The notes under the pieces are model-generated. The model was not told the DNA's origin and ran no database searches. It saw only the letters and a list, made by a program, of their open reading frames with translations. Shown here one piece after another: positions 27,721-41,200 of a stretch of 64,000 nt of DNA. How positions within the stretch are numbered: position 1 is the stretch's first letter; every line of letters begins with the position of its first letter. Origin of the DNA: Tyto alba (lineage: Eukaryota; Chordata; Aves; Strigiformes; Tytonidae). The DNA lies in the NCBI RefSeq assembly GCF_018691265.1, contig NW_024881300.1, positions 7,347,546-7,411,545 of the forward strand. Direction: 5' to 3'. The translations under genes were made by a program, and so were the position numbers.

Positions 27721-28715
27721 AATGTAGGTTGGTCTGTTATTTGATTTTCAGCCATTGGCTGAATTGTGAAATTGTGAGCAATGCTTCTCTCATGCTAACA
27801 GATCACAGCACCCTGGAAAAGTTATCAGGATGCTCTTAGACCTTTTTCAACTGCTAGTATAAGAGAGTGATGTAATAGGTGGGGGGGGGGGTTGAGAAAA
27901 AAATAACAAAACATCCTGGGGAGACATGCAACAAAATGGCCAATCTGGTCTACAAGGTAGGAGTATATTGTGTTAGGCATTTTATCAGTGTGTGGTAAAA
28001 TAGTCCTAACAAAACAGGCATACAGATCTACTACAAGCACAGTATTATAGGTTAAAAGAACAAATAAAGGGAGAATGCTTCAGTATAATAATTAGAAAAC
28101 TCAGTTCTTCCACCTAGCCACTGTCAGATTCAGTTGTTTTGTTCTCACAGTACAGAGATAAGTCTCTGGAAAGAACTTGAAACTGAAATATGACAAAAAT
28201 GTACAATTTTAGATATCTCCCTATTTTGCCCTATAGGTTGTGATTAAGAACAGATGGTAAGTTTTGGAGTCTTGAGAACAGTAAGTTCTAGCAGTGTAAG
28301 AGATCCAGGCTGCTAGTTATTATCTCCAAGATTTTGGTTCATCTGAACTCATACTTGCAAGCTTGAGGGCAAAATACAAGGAGAAAAAGTCTACCCCCAC
28401 TGAAGTTCATGAGAAAATTCTCCTAGGTAAGAATGGAGTTCCCCACCTAATCTTATTCAACAACTTATGGTTCTCATATTTGATCTTAATCTTCCAAAAA
28501 CCTGTCCAAACACTTTCAGTGATAATGGCAGTAGGAGTGGTTCCTCACTGGTAGCTATATAGATATTTCTATTTTTTACTTTAGTGTTTATGAAACTACG
28601 GTTGCCCTCATATAAGTTCACAGAGACCAAAGAGTAAGTCAATAAAAAAGATTACCAGACTGGATGGTCTAAAATCATGCTACTAAGAAATGTCATATTT
28701 TTTGTAATCTTTCAG

Positions 28716-28881
28716 CAATAGCTTGCAATGGACCAAGACTTGCACTGCACAGCAGAAAGGGAACTGCTGGAAGCTGTAAGCAGTATTACTACATTTTCTA
28801 CCACAAGTCCATCTCATGAAGAACAAAATCAACCCAAAGCTGACACTTCATGTCAAGTGAGAAAAGAAAACTCAGAAAAAG
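28716..28881 (+). CDS. SNX20: SNX20 exon 2: 12 nt of 5' UTR, start codon and residues 1-51
   Basis: Acceptor TAATCTTTCAG|CAAT at 28715/28716. The ATG at 28728 (context TTGCAATGG, G at +4) begins [20 protein letters not shown]. It ends AAAAAG|GTGACC in phase 1. The N-terminal sequence is acidic and Ser/Thr-rich, probably disordered, with no clear match to human, so the start rests on the open frame and splice fit. Confidence 0.85.
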
Positions 28882-31800
28882 GTGACCTGCAAGGTTGATG
28901 ATATCCTTAAATTTTATTTTTCACGTAGCTAGTTATGCCATTAATCTTTTATATAGGAAAACCTTAGCTTTATTTATTTCAGCAGTAGCCTATATTCACG
29001 CTGCTATACTACACTGAAAATAAGCCTTGATTACACTGGCAGTAACAATGGAGCAATAGTGAAACATGGACTTCCTGGTATGTCTGTACACACATAGAGT
29101 TTTCCTTTTAAATCCCTTGTGCCTAAAATGTATTCCAGAATTAATTTACGCACTAGGAACCAAAACAGCAATCATCAGATGGCCTGTCTTGGGAGTGCAC
29201 TTTCTGTACATCACAGTCTGAACTTCTTGGCAGTATTGGCAAGGACACCAACATTGAAGCTAATCTCAAGTAGTCTCTCACATTCCTTATGTGGTAGCAT
29301 TGAACTTTTACTATGCCTAAAATTGCTGTCATCTGTTATTAAATAAAATGTTATATATAATCAAAAAAAAAATATAATCTCAACAAGATTTTCAGCCTGC
29401 AAAAGATGTCATAAACACCACCTCTCATAGGAAATATATGCTTTGTAGAGATTGAGCCAAACCCCAAATGCCTTGATAATTGAAACTGTATGGCCAAGTG
29501 ATTAAGAACATGTAGAAGTGGGGCCACTGAACGAGTACTATGGTGCCTTTACAATTCTATTTCTGCATCAAGCTGTTATCTTCCCATTCGTTTGTGGTGA
29601 TTCACTTCCATTGTCTGAATGTTAGGTACATTGCAGACTGACTTCAGCTGACTGAATGAACAGAGACATTATTGACTGGTGTCCCCATTTGTGAAATACA
29701 AATATTTCATTTCTTTTATCCACTTTGCTAGTCCATGTGCCACCTGATGAAGACTGTTGTCAGTAGATTTCAAAGACAGAGAAATCACCCTTTTAAAATG
29801 CTACATCAAATTCGCTGTAAGCAAACTCTTTAACCAGCTGTCCTACATTTTTATATATGCATACGTATATATGTTTGTGTGTGTGTACATGACTGTGGGG
29901 AGAGAGAGAGGGAGGTTTATAAAATATCCATAGCTGAACTGTGGCATCAATTCAGCTACAAAAGAAAAAGATGTGAGAACTCCTCCTTTGGCAGAACTGA
30001 TTATCCGAGTTTCCCCTTTACGGTTAGGATATTCATGTTTTCTCAGCTTTCACCTGTTACTCCACAAACCCAATGTTTGAATAGGGTCAGTATTTGAATA
30101 TATGACAAAGTGCAGTTGCACTGTATTATCTCTTTAACAACAAAAGCCTGGAGAAACATCTATTTCAGGATACTGTGTTGGTGTTTCATATGGCTACTTC
30201 TGGTACAGTGAAGCATATCTCCTGCTCAGACTGCCCGAGGTTACAACCTAGCTGTACAATACGTCTTGTCAATATTTTTTCTATAACTTTGTATTCTGCA
30301 GCTGATTTAGTATGTTGCAAAATTTCAGACCACGATAGCTTTCTTCAAAGAATCTGGACCCATCTTTATTAGCACTGACATCACTTCTTTTATCAGTCTT
30401 TAGGTCTTGCTGTAACAGCAACAGAAATTCTAGGCTATCCTTTCACAATAAATACGTAAGAGTTTTCTTTCCAAATGCAAAGGTTATAATCTGAAATACT
30501 AATATATTATTTTTAGATTCCTGTGCATCCCTAAGTCCCAACTCTTCTATGACCACTAAGGAGCTTCAGGAATATTGGAGGAATGAAAAACGCCAGTGCA
30601 GACAAGTCAAACTCCTTTTTGAAATCCCATCAACCAGAATTGTAGAGCACCACTTATCCAAATATGTGGTAAGCTAAGAAATTAATATGTAAGATGATCG
30701 TTAATTTCCATTCACTCTACGGGGGGCTGCAGACCACACAGCATGACTCACTACATGAAAGCCTTACTGAGGTCCAAGTTTTGAAAGCAATGATCACATC
30801 AAGTAGAACTTGTTCTCACTGATCATGTGGGCATAGCTGGTGGAATCTGGAATCTAAAAAAAACCTCTGAAAATCAGTTCACAAAATCTGCAGCAGTAGA
30901 AAAGTGATCTCGAGTAAATTATTAGCTTAAGTATCTTTAACACCCAGATGCTTGTCAATATTAAGGAAATTCACACAAGTATAACAATATCAGTAGTTAC
31001 ACTTCCACTGAGCTAGCGTGCTGTAACAACTGCATTGCAGTTGTATAACTTCCACATCAGAGATTTGTTAGCACAAGTGCAAAATTCTTTGATGTAGGCA
31101 AAGTATAAGATATCCTCCAGCTAGATCTCTTGGGATTGTTCCCCTTCCCCACCTAGAGCTCCATTAGATGGCATATTTTTGTCATAGTTTTACAGTGAGG
31201 CATGGATATGAGGGACAGGAACAGCAGAACAGGTTGCATTTTTGTATATTTACTCACAGTACTGACATTTGGTTTTTATTTCTGATTCTGCTCCTGGCCT
31301 TCAGGAGGATTGATCTAGAGCAAATCTCTTTCAGTACTCCTGTGAAATTCAGATAGGGATATTTTCCTTTTTTGCAACAACTTCTGAGATTTGTGAATGA
31401 AAAATGCTAAGAATCGTACTAGTGCTCCTTATACTGGGTGATGCAGCTTGGTAGAATTTGAAGCAGGTAAATGCACTGGAGACTGTCCTAAGATCTTGTT
31501 GCATGCTATACACACCTACTTAGATGGTGCCATTCTTGCATACAGTCAGTTGTATCCAGGTTGTTGAATAGTTAAAATTTATTTTAATATAACTGTATGA
31601 GAACAAAAGTATCATTCGGTGTATGTGCAAGTAGTTAAACTTAGTCATATGTTACATGCCTAGGGAAAAAGATTTATATTACAACAACACTGAGCCAATT
31701 TGAATGATAGTCTAATTAAATGGTATTTCTTCCTTTTTTCAAGCACACTCCACAAATTAAAAAGCAAGTACTTGTAAATTATTCACTTATCTGCCCTTGA

Positions 31801-33908
31801 TAAAATGATAGTTTAAAAAATTGCTCTTATGATTGTTTTGGATATGCATCAGGCATATATGCACTTTTCAGCAGGGAGCAGGAAAGCTATAGGAAAATGT
31901 CACTGCTTACAAACAAAAAGAGATCAGAGAAGTCAGATCAAATTTAGAAGCCTTTCAAGGAGTGCCTGTAAAGATCATTTATGAAGATTAAAAGAGAGAA
32001 TTTCTCTTTAAGGAAAAACAAGGAAGAGAATCAGACAGACACTACTGCTAGTACTGCTTTGCATGCTTCAGCAGCAGCAAATAAAACAACTGGCATGAGT
32101 AAAAATGCTCCAGTTCCTGTCTAATTCAATGGGAACAGGGTGAAGTTGAATGTGAACATGGTCACTGTCCAAAAGCCAGCAAGGTCAACAGTCTGTGTCC
32201 TTAGCTGGTGTACAGTGACACAGTTAAGCTGGCCTCAGTGGAGATCCACTGTTTTACGCACATTAGGGATTTGGCCCTTTCTCAACATCATTGTGCTTGG
32301 ATCAGGACCAGAAGAGAATCTATTTGTACAACACATAATACACAATTTTATTTTGCAGCTATTTTTCTAATATCACATTTATTATATTCATTTTGAGGCT
32401 AGTGAAGAGCTGAGGAAGACATACTCTTGAGTGCCGTTAATATGGGACAGAGCTGCTGTTAGTGAAGGATTTTGGATAGCAAACAGATCGTTGTAGAAAT
32501 ACCACAATTTTTTGTATTACTTGTATGCCAAGTAACTTTGAATAACAGGACAATGATTTAGAGAGGAAAAAAGGTTTTGGAGGTGCTCCATCTTATTTTT
32601 CCACACACCAAATATTACTGCCAAATACTCCCTCTTCTTTCACAGAATTAATAACACCCCCAAATCCCTAGAAATGTCTGATACAAACATCATTTCTGAG
32701 TATTAGGACCAATGTAATATAGATTACTTTCAATATCAAGTCTGGGAAATCCATTCAGTTCACTAAAGATGATTGATTGCAGCAGCCATGGCTGTTATAA
32801 ACAAAAGTACAGCTACAGAAATACTTCGTAAGTGATTTTACGTGCTTCCGTCTGCTGCTAGTTCAGCACTCCCAGCACCTTGCAGGATGGGATCTGTTAG
32901 TGCATTGTTTATCTACAATTTATTTGCATGCTAAGACTAAGTCTGGTAGCAGAAGTACAAAACAGCAGGAGGTGGGAATTATTAATTTGGTGGTTGCAGA
33001 TTTCAAAGATCACGTCTATACTGAGCATGCACCGTAATCCCAGGCAGCAACTAATCTAGCAGCACTGCTGTAAACCATAGGAGTATACAAATTTACACAC
33101 ATAAAAATGGCGCAGGAAGGTTTCAGCTGGTGGAATATACAAGCACAAAGTCTTTTCAAAGCAATAACAGACAAGATCTGACTCCACTAGTGCTAGAATT
33201 CTCCCTCTAATGCTTATTTTTCTGTTTTATTGTGTTTAGATGTATAAAGTCATCATTTTGCAAACAGGGAGTTTTGACAGCAACAAGTCTGTAATTGAAA
33301 GGCGTTATTCAGATTTTGAGAAACTGCACAGAAGTCTGCTAGAGGAGTTTAGTGAAGAAATGGAAGATGTGACCTTTCCCAAAAAAACTCTAACAGGGAA
33401 TTTCACAGAAGAAATAATCAATGAGAGAAAATTAGCCTTCAAGGACTACCTGAGACTTCTATATTCTATGAAATATATCCGAAGATCAAAAAAATTTATT
33501 GACTTTTTAACAAGGCCTGAGCTTCAGGAAGCATATGGTTGCCTGCGGGGTGGTCAGTACACCAAAGCTTTGGAAATCCTTTTAGAAGTCATTGGCCTGC
33601 AGGAAAGGCTGACGAGAAGCAGCCCTGTTTCAATTGTCCCTACCCTCTGTGCTATCGTGGTGTGCCACAAGGACCTGGAAAACCCAGCAAGTGCCTTTGA
33701 ATATGGAGAAAAAGCTCTATCACACCTTCATGTACATACCAGCCACAGGTATTACATTCCATTATTAGAAACAATGATCACTTTGGCATATGAACTTGGC
33801 AAGGATTTTCTGTCTTTGCAAGAAAAACTGGAAGAATGGAAGGCAAAAAAAGATCCCAAACGGGTTTTTACCCTGAAAGAACTGGCAGTTCGAGAATATG
33901 TACAATGA
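28728..33908 (+). CDS. SNX20: SNX20 (sorting nexin 20, SLIC-1), complete coding region in three exons, 324 aa
   Basis: SNX20 is a PX-domain endosomal sorting nexin that binds PSGL-1 and directs it to endosomes in leukocytes. Exons 28728-28881, 30517-30668 and 33240-33908 join in frame to 324 residues (human 316). The poorly conserved N-terminal tail (1-60) is followed by [16 protein letters not shown], colinear with human MTTRELQQYWQNQK. The PX domain spans about 80-195, with the phosphoinositide-binding RRYSDF at 123-128 and FPKK at 148-151. The C-terminal helical PXB domain (about 200-324) ends [11 protein letters not shown]; human ends LKELTVREYLH. All junctions are GT-AG. It is divergent from CYLD, as in the human order but without NOD2 between. 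Confidence 0.95.
30517..30668 (+). CDS. SNX20: SNX20 exon 3 (residues 52-102)
   Basis: Acceptor TATTTTTAG|ATTCC, donor TATGTG|GTAAGC; 152 nt, phase 1 to 0. It encodes [16 protein letters not shown] and [20 protein letters not shown], matching human LSSNSSMTTRELQQYW and [20 protein letters not shown]. It holds the first strands of the PX domain. Confidence 0.94.
33240..33908 (+). CDS. SNX20: SNX20 last coding exon (residues 103-324)
   Basis: Acceptor TGTGTTTAG|ATG. Residue 103 is an internal Met ([10 protein letters not shown]), not the start; human reads VYQIIVIQTG. It carries [16 protein letters not shown] and the full PXB helices, ending at the TGA at 33906-33908. Confidence 0.96.
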   Translation: MYKVIILQTGSFDSNKSVIERRYSDFEKLHRSLLEEFSEEMEDVTFPKKTLTGNFTEEIINERKLAFKDYLRLLYSMKYIRRSKKFIDFLTRPELQEAYGCLRGGQYTKALEILLEVIGLQERLTRSSPVSIVPTLCAIVVCHKDLENPASAFEYGEKALSHLHVHTSHRYYIPLLETMITLAYELGKDFLSLQEKLEEWKAKKDPKRVFTLKELAVREYVQ

Positions 33909-36596
33909 ACACAAGAAAAAAAATCATTAAAGAGCAAAGCTGTCAGCTCCTTTTCCAGCACACAAACTCTTGAAAGACTAAGAACTGGAAATTACCTGCC
34001 TGGCTAGCATAACTTTATATTAATAGAAAAAAAACAAATACCTTCCATATTCAAAAGGGACATTAACTCATGTGTTGGAAAATATTATATTTACTCTACA
34101 GATACGAGGAGCACCTCAGCTAATTAAGGTTTTTGGAAAGAAATTTGCAACAAGACATCATTTATGATTTGCTTATTTTGCATATAGCCTATTTTGTGTG
34201 GAAAGTCAGAACAGGAAAGTAGAATTGATAAAACACTTAAGAATCTGCAGAATCAGAGGCATTGTTTGCTCATGTGGAAACTACTTCCTTTCAAGAAGAG
34301 AAATATTTTCTGAGTTGATGCAATCTAAATGATGCATCTTCAGACACTGAATGTGGTTTTTTTTACTCCTCCAGCTGATGCCTGGTCAAACAGCACTTTG
34401 CTGTTTCTGAGTATGATGGGATCGCTCCTGTTCTCACTGAAGTCAGCTGCTGTGGGCAGGAGGACCTGGGGGGAAGGTTTACAATCAACTTTGGTAGGGG
34501 CAAAAAATACAAGCGATGATCAGTCCATCAGACATGAGGGAATATACTTCATTTCCCTTTTGTAGCTGATACAGTTTTATGACTTGCATTGAAGGCACAT
34601 TCTCGTTTGGGGTGATCTTTAAGTACAGCTCTGACCAGGGTAGAAAATTCATACCACGTGCACTATATAAATAACGGATAGGAATCACAGAAGGGTGCTG
34701 TTGGGGAGAACATCTGGCCAATATAAGGCTAGCATTTAATTCTGATGATCAAGCTGTGAGACACATGGTTAACAGACAGTCTGTGTTAAGCATGTGCTTC
34801 CCCGTTGCCTTTGAGAGGTTTATGTAAATTTGGCATTGTCTTAGTTTTACAGCCTGGTACAGCATACAAATACTATCTTGGTGGCCCTGTGATATTATAG
34901 CTAATTGTGTATATCTGTATACCTGTATTCCAAGTACAGATACTACATGCACCACAAGGACACTGTCTATAAATTAGGAATTACTGTATTAACTTAGCTC
35001 CCAAATTCATAAAAGTATCAGCTAATTGAAAGTGTACTGAACCTGAAAAACATTACTGTGCATTGTTACAAGAATGATGGCTTGGAAAAAATACAGAATG
35101 ATAGCAGTGTCTAGGGTGGAAAGTTGATACTCTAAGTAGCTATTAACAGCTAGACAAACTCAAAATACTTGGACTATTTGTTATTTGACAATTATTAATT
35201 TTTCTAGTTATACTAGAAGAGAATTAAGATTAATTAAGAGACTTCAGAACTAATCTTCCCACAACATATCATATTGCAGGACAGTTAAAATGGATCAAAT
35301 GTAACACCTTCTTAGAGAATCGCGTGTGAATCAGTAACGAAGTGGTGAAGAGGAAAGCATGTCTGGGGTCTGAAAGGTAACTTGAAGTTAAGGCAGAAAG
35401 GAAGCACAGCCATCACGCTGCTCTATCTCCACAGCAGTTTGTGGTGAAAGACTAAAAGACGAGGGAAAAATCGTTTCCCCTGCTTTTCCTCCCTGCCATC
35501 ATTGTGTGCAGCATTCCAAGCCCAGCTGCCTTGGATTCTCCTCAGGTTCCTGCGGGACTGTATGTGAGTAGCTAATTGTGTGCACAGAACCTCACTTTAC
35601 AGCTGACTACAAGATTCGAGGATCCATCAGTACATGCTGTCTAGCAAGGACAAGTAGCAGGGAAAGCGGCACATCAGAAAGATCCATCTTAGCATTTACA
35701 TGTGGTAGTGCTATAACTTTCCATCTCTGAAAGATTAACTGATCCAAACCTAACCAATTTTTGTTGGCATGGCAGTGCACATTATGAATATGAGGAGGTG
35801 CAATTTGGCTAAGAGAAAAATTTACATAATTCAAAAGGCCTTAAAATAAACAGTGCCAAAACCCCCCACTGTTTCGTTGGTGTAAGCCAAATTTCTTCTG
35901 AGAATGCTTTTCTATATAATGTACTAGCAGAGTTTTGTCTAGCAAAACAGTCCTAGAAGAGGTCGCTTTGTCCCTATCCACCAGAAGGCAGAGGTCAGTC
36001 TCCTTGTATTATAGGGTAAAATGAACTAAATAAATACAGGAATGGTGTGAAGAAAGAACAATGTGTCTGTTGTATAATTACCCCACACTGAACTCCTTTC
36101 AGTGGAGCATCTGTGGCAATTAGCCATGTCTCCAGAGCTACCCAGGAAGAACACACATGCCTCACTCAAAGGGCTGATTTCAACTTCTGCTGCACTGAGA
36201 CCTCTAGTCAAGCCACTTCATGTATGAATCCACTGAGCCTACAGCATGTGTCATCAAAGGGTCAAGTGTAAAGTTCATAAAATCAGTTTGTGGTTTCATT
36301 ACTATTAGAATAGAAGAAAATGAAAATCCCCTCCCAACAATTCAACCTCCCCCAAGCAAAACATGCATATATTTCCTTCCTACAAATGCAGAGCCTGTGA
36401 CCTTTGAATTTATTAATCTCTTCAGCGATGCCATTGAAAATCTTTGGAAAGAGAAAGCTAGTATGGTGATGGCAACAAATGGGGACCCACAGGGCCTGGA
36501 CTTTACCTGGAGCTCTAGCACAGACTTGGTCTGAACTTTGCACAAGTAATTTAACCTCTGTGCCCCTATTTCCTCACCCAGTACTTCCCCAATAAA
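33909..36596 (+). other. SNX20: Probable SNX20 3' UTR with three candidate polyA signals
   Basis: AATAAA occurs at 35845-35850, 36029-36034 and 36591-36596. The last is within about 100 bp downstream of a MIR-like SINE remnant. No coding gene is visible in this 2.7 kb. Which signal is used cannot be told from sequence. Confidence 0.45.
36490..36590 (+). repeat. MIR-like SINE remnant (plus orientation)
   Basis: The stretch GCACAAGTAATTTAACCTCT, then GTGCCCCTATTTCCTCA, matches the MIR core (GGCAAGTTACTTAACCTCTC, then TGCCTCAGTTTCCTCA). Similarity to MIR was judged by eye. A 104-codon open frame (36223-36534) overlaps it and is not a gene. Confidence 0.55.
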
Positions 36597-37944
36597 GTTT
36601 CCTCATTCAGGTTTTCATACTCGCTGAACAGAAAAGCTCTGAAACGTGGCCAAGTAAATTAACTCCGACATTTAACATGTTGCAAATTTAATGTGCACTA
36701 GGATGGAGGCAATTTCGGTTTATACAAGCCTATTTAATTTCTTGAAGATACTTTAAAATGGAAGAGAACTTAGAAGCAGTATGTTGCCAAACCTGTGTTC
36801 TTATTGTTGATTGCACAGTTTCTTACTAAGGCAGTCTTATTTTAGAATCAGGCATTACTTTCCTTGTACACTAGAGAAGTTATAAAATTATCTATTTATT
36901 GCATTGGACTGTAGTGAGACCATGCTGGCTCATCAGCTCCATAGGCAATCAGCCAGTTCTGATTTCTTAGCTGTGTACTCTCAGAGACTGTTTGGACCTG
37001 CCAAAAGAATTCTGCTTACATTTATTTACTCACATTTCAGAAGTCAACCTCTGCATACTTTTTCACTTGATTTTTACAGAGAAGTGAGTATTCAGCAGTT
37101 ACATGTTACTAAACTAAAAGGTAATGGCATTCCTGCTCCCATACTATCTTCTACTTGGAATGCCAGCCTGTGAGGACCAGCTTCCCTCTGCCTGTACATG
37201 CAACTTTATCTTCCACAGTCAAAAACGTGTAGCCAGGTAGGGAAGATTTCTTGCAGGGAATCAAAGAAGATTAGTCCTTTTCCCCGTTAACATTGCCCTG
37301 TGCAGGGATACAATTGGCTGCAGATCCCACATTCATGAATTGAATCTGTCCTGGCTTTTTCATAAGATGTATAAGAATTAAATGGGTGCTATCCACCTGC
37401 CACTACATCTCAGTGTTCCTCTGAATACTGTTTTTAAATGGCTCAAAAAGGAAATAGCTAATTTTCATCCATATCTACCTGTCTTGATTATCTATTTCCC
37501 TTCCCTAACTATTGGTAAGAAGCCCTTGGAGAATCCTTGTGCACTCTCCATGTGGTTTGCATGCTGTCCCCAGAGTACACATCCCACCTCTCCAGGTGCC
37601 AGGCCAGCAAAAGCAAATAGCAACGCATGAGTGAAGCTATTCTGGAAGAAGAAAACTGGCACTACCACATATGCAAGAACGGAACATAAATTAAGTAAGC
37701 AGGTGGCTCCTGCTTCCAGACAGCCATTTTACTTCTATTCTTCATTGCTGTACAATATTTGAGTGATAAAAGCCTGTTTTATAAATAAGTCCTCTTTTCA
37801 TCCATTTCCTGTTTCCCAAAACAATGTGTGCTTTTTACAAAAGATTTCTGCGGTTTAATAAAATACATGGAAATGAGCAGTCGCTGGCATTTGTCCTGTT
37901 TGCATTATTAACATTCATCAGCCATTCTCCGTACCTGGAAGGCA

Positions 37945-38045
37945 GCTGGAGTCAACAGACAGAATGTCTGGAGACCCAAGCTCTGCTCTTGGCAACATCA
38001 CAAGCCCACTGAGTGACCTTGATCAAGTCTAATCAAATCTCAGAT
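37945..38045 (+). repeat. MIR-like SINE remnant (plus orientation)
   Basis: GGAGTCAACAGACAGAATGT, then CCCAAGCTCTGC and AGTGACCTTGATCAAGTC, follow the order of MIR (GGAGCCAGACTG, CCCGGCTCTGCC, GTGTGACCTTGGGCAAGT). Heavily diverged. Confidence 0.55.
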
Positions 38046-38129
38046 TTCTTTTGAATACCAATATTGCTTTGCTCTCTTCTATAAAGCTATGTTTTACTTA
38101 TATTTTGTTAGTACGCTTCAATGTATCAT

Positions 38130-38235
38130 TTCCCCCATTTTACAGCTGGGGCAACTGTGGTACAAACAAGAGATTTTTCCCAAAGTCTAATACAGTGGTC
38201 TGGAGACCACACAAACTACTGTCTGGAGAAATACT
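38130..38235 (-). repeat. MIR-like SINE remnant (minus orientation)
   Basis: CCCCATTTTACAGCTGGGGC, then AACTGTGGTACAAAC, matches reverse MIR (CCCCATTTTACAGATGAGGA, AACTGAGGCACAGAG). It lies about 90 bp from the plus-oriented copy but is a separate insertion by orientation. Confidence 0.55.
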
Positions 38236-41200
38236 TAAGCACAACTGGCATCACAGCTTTGCAAAACAGAGACATGTCACAGTTGCATGTTATTAAAGTT
38301 CATCTGCATGGACAACCACAACACAGCTTAATTTTTGCCTGATATCATACACCTAAGACAATCACATGTGGTATCTATGGAAGAGAAAACAGTTGACTAA
38401 ACCTGTCTAATTAATATATTTGAAGAAATAATGAGTGGTTGAATAGGGAAAATATTTTAACCGCTACTTTATAAAAATAACAAAGCAGAAAATCTTGTGT
38501 TAGAGATTTTTAGAATATATAAAAAAATCTCCAGGCTTAAATATAATTTTCCTTAAGAAGGAACAGAAAAATATTTTCAAATACATTTTTCCAGTTTTAG
38601 GAATGTCTTAGAACTCCCATATTTCTTTCCACTGCTCTTGTCTAAACAAGAAGAATCACACAATCACTGAAGATTACCATATAGGTTTGCAATCTGCTAT
38701 TATCCATTTTTCTCAACAACAGCATACAATGCATCAGAGGTTTTCAGTATGATCTTACTCCTCACATTGTCATTAACATCTCTGAAGTATATGTCCAACA
38801 GATAACAATCCAAGTACAAATTCACATTTAAATTTCTTCCAGAAAAGAGTCAAAAAAGGAAAATATTGTCCAAACATCTGCCTAACATGTCTAATAAACC
38901 ACAGACTGCATACAACCAAGCTAGAAGAAAATTTAAATAAAATCTGGGCAGATTATCTTCAAGAGTCCGTGGAGAGTTGTATTACTTTCCATTGAGCTTT
39001 GCCCCATTTCCATATCAATTATTATATCATTTGGGGCATTAAGTAGATAAACAGTAGACACTGTTTACAGAACTTTCTAAAATAACTAAAGAAGCCCATG
39101 AGGATGCCTAGTTACTTATAAAACATATGCAGACAAGATGCTCTCTGTGCAATGCAGCATCTTGTTTACAGGGAATCCTGTGATCTTTATCACATACTTG
39201 TTATTAACTCCTGTTATCTGCTGCATCACTGGAGAATAATATTTGCGTTCCTGAATCTTAATAAGGCTAAATACTTTTATTGAATTCAACAGATTTGTAC
39301 AAGCAGCATGGGAGTTGAGTTCAGGACACAAGATGAAATCTAGGTTTTGTGGCTCAGACAGCAGCTGAGCAAATCAAATCAAGAATGTGTATTTTCTGGT
39401 TAGATCAAAGGCAGGAGCAAGATGTGTTGAAAAACTTAAAGCAGTTGTAATGGTGCAAAATACTGAATGTCAATTCCCATCTGGATGAGCTGAGAACCCC
39501 AAAGAACCAACCTATTTACTTTAAGATCACATTACAACATATGCTCATCACACTTTGTGAGTATATATTTGCTCTGTATACAGATACACAAGACACTAAT
39601 TTTCATGTCAGACCAGTGAGAGTTGAGAGTAACTACACTGAAATAAATAAGTTATAATATAACTGAGAGCAGAATAGGTTCTACTATACAAATGTGCACA
39701 ATCTCTATACATGATGAATGGGTGGATAGACAGATGGATTGTTGAGTGGATAGAGCAAACAAATTTGAATACTTTGATGCTTAATAAATGTTTCCCAAGT
39801 ATTTTAAGAAATGCAGACCGAAGCTACAAGTGCCACATGCTTATATATAGGTACACAGATTTAAACATACTACCTTCTTTTATTAGAAATAGGAATACAT
39901 CTGTAAATCTGTGATTATTCAGGCAAGAAAAATACTGAAGAGAAGTAGACTGGATGGACTTGCATATACTAATCTCTCTAGTGTAAGTTAAATATTATTT
40001 TATTCCAGACAGAACTAGAATAGATTCTCACTGTGATAACCAAAAGGAAATCTTAAAGAATTTTACTGAAAATACAGAATTTAAATCCTAATATTTTTCT
40101 TAATTATTCAATTCTAAAAGATTTGCCTCCACCCTGGTAACTGTCTGCAACGCCACTAGATGGAGCTGCAGTATTTGCAGGAGCTCAGGACCCCTGCAAA
40201 CCGGAGTGAATGGAAAATAAACTTTTTTTTTTAACGACTTGATTTTTTTTTTTTTTTTTTAGATCTACTCTAAAGTCCAACATTTAAATTTTAATATGAT
40301 TAAACTATATATATATATATCTATCTCAATTGCATTGTGAGTTCAGACCATAGCGCCTAGCTTTCCAGCTGTCCTTCAGGACAATTTAACATACCCCTTT
40401 ATCATCCAGCTCTGAGCTGGCTAGAAAGCTGAAAGAGAAAATGCTCTTGCAGGCTTTTAGACCTGGTGAGTTCAAAGCCAGAGTCACTGCAGCATCTCAG
40501 TTCCTACAGTACCTTTTTCTTCTGATCAAAAGGAACCAAGTAAAACTCACACCTCTTAAAAGAACTATCAAATAATGGGGGGAGGGAAGTAAAAATAAAT
40601 GGACCCATAATGCCTTCTGAACGGTGCTAGGGAAAGTTCATTGACTCCATTTTAGATAGCCGCACTCCCAAGTGTGAGACCCAGAGCTGATCCTGTTTTG
40701 AGTCCAACTACTATAAAATATTTGAAAGCTCCAACAATTTAATTATATAAAGGTATAAATATACCACAAACACTATACATACACATGTCTGATTTTGACC
40801 TTTGTCCCCATGTTGATAACATGGAAGGGGAAGACACGATGTGTAAACCTGGACTGTAGTTGCCAGTCATCTCCTTCATCTGTGCTTTAGGCAGTGAAAC
40901 ATAGAAATATTTTTGGAAACAGCCCCTGAAAAGCACAGCAGATCTGGCTAGCATAGGCCTACAGTTCCTTTAGCTGTGATAGTGATTTTTATCAAGTTGC
41001 TGGGATGGCCTGGATTTGGAGACTGGCTTCTCTCCGCACTGAGTGCCAGCTACAGACCAGAGTTTGAAAGCAGCCTCCCTCTGCATCACGATATTTTTTT
41101 TTCTCCAGAAAGCTTCTGCGGAAACTGTTAGCTTTTAAAAGTGCTTAGAAAACAGCATGAGGGAACTGGGCTGTCCAGCGGCAGCAAAGAGCAGGTAGAC

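Noticed and set aside
36223..36534. 104-codon plus-strand open frame
   Set aside because: Overlaps a MIR-like repeat, lacks splice sites or homology, and lies in the likely SNX20 3' UTR.
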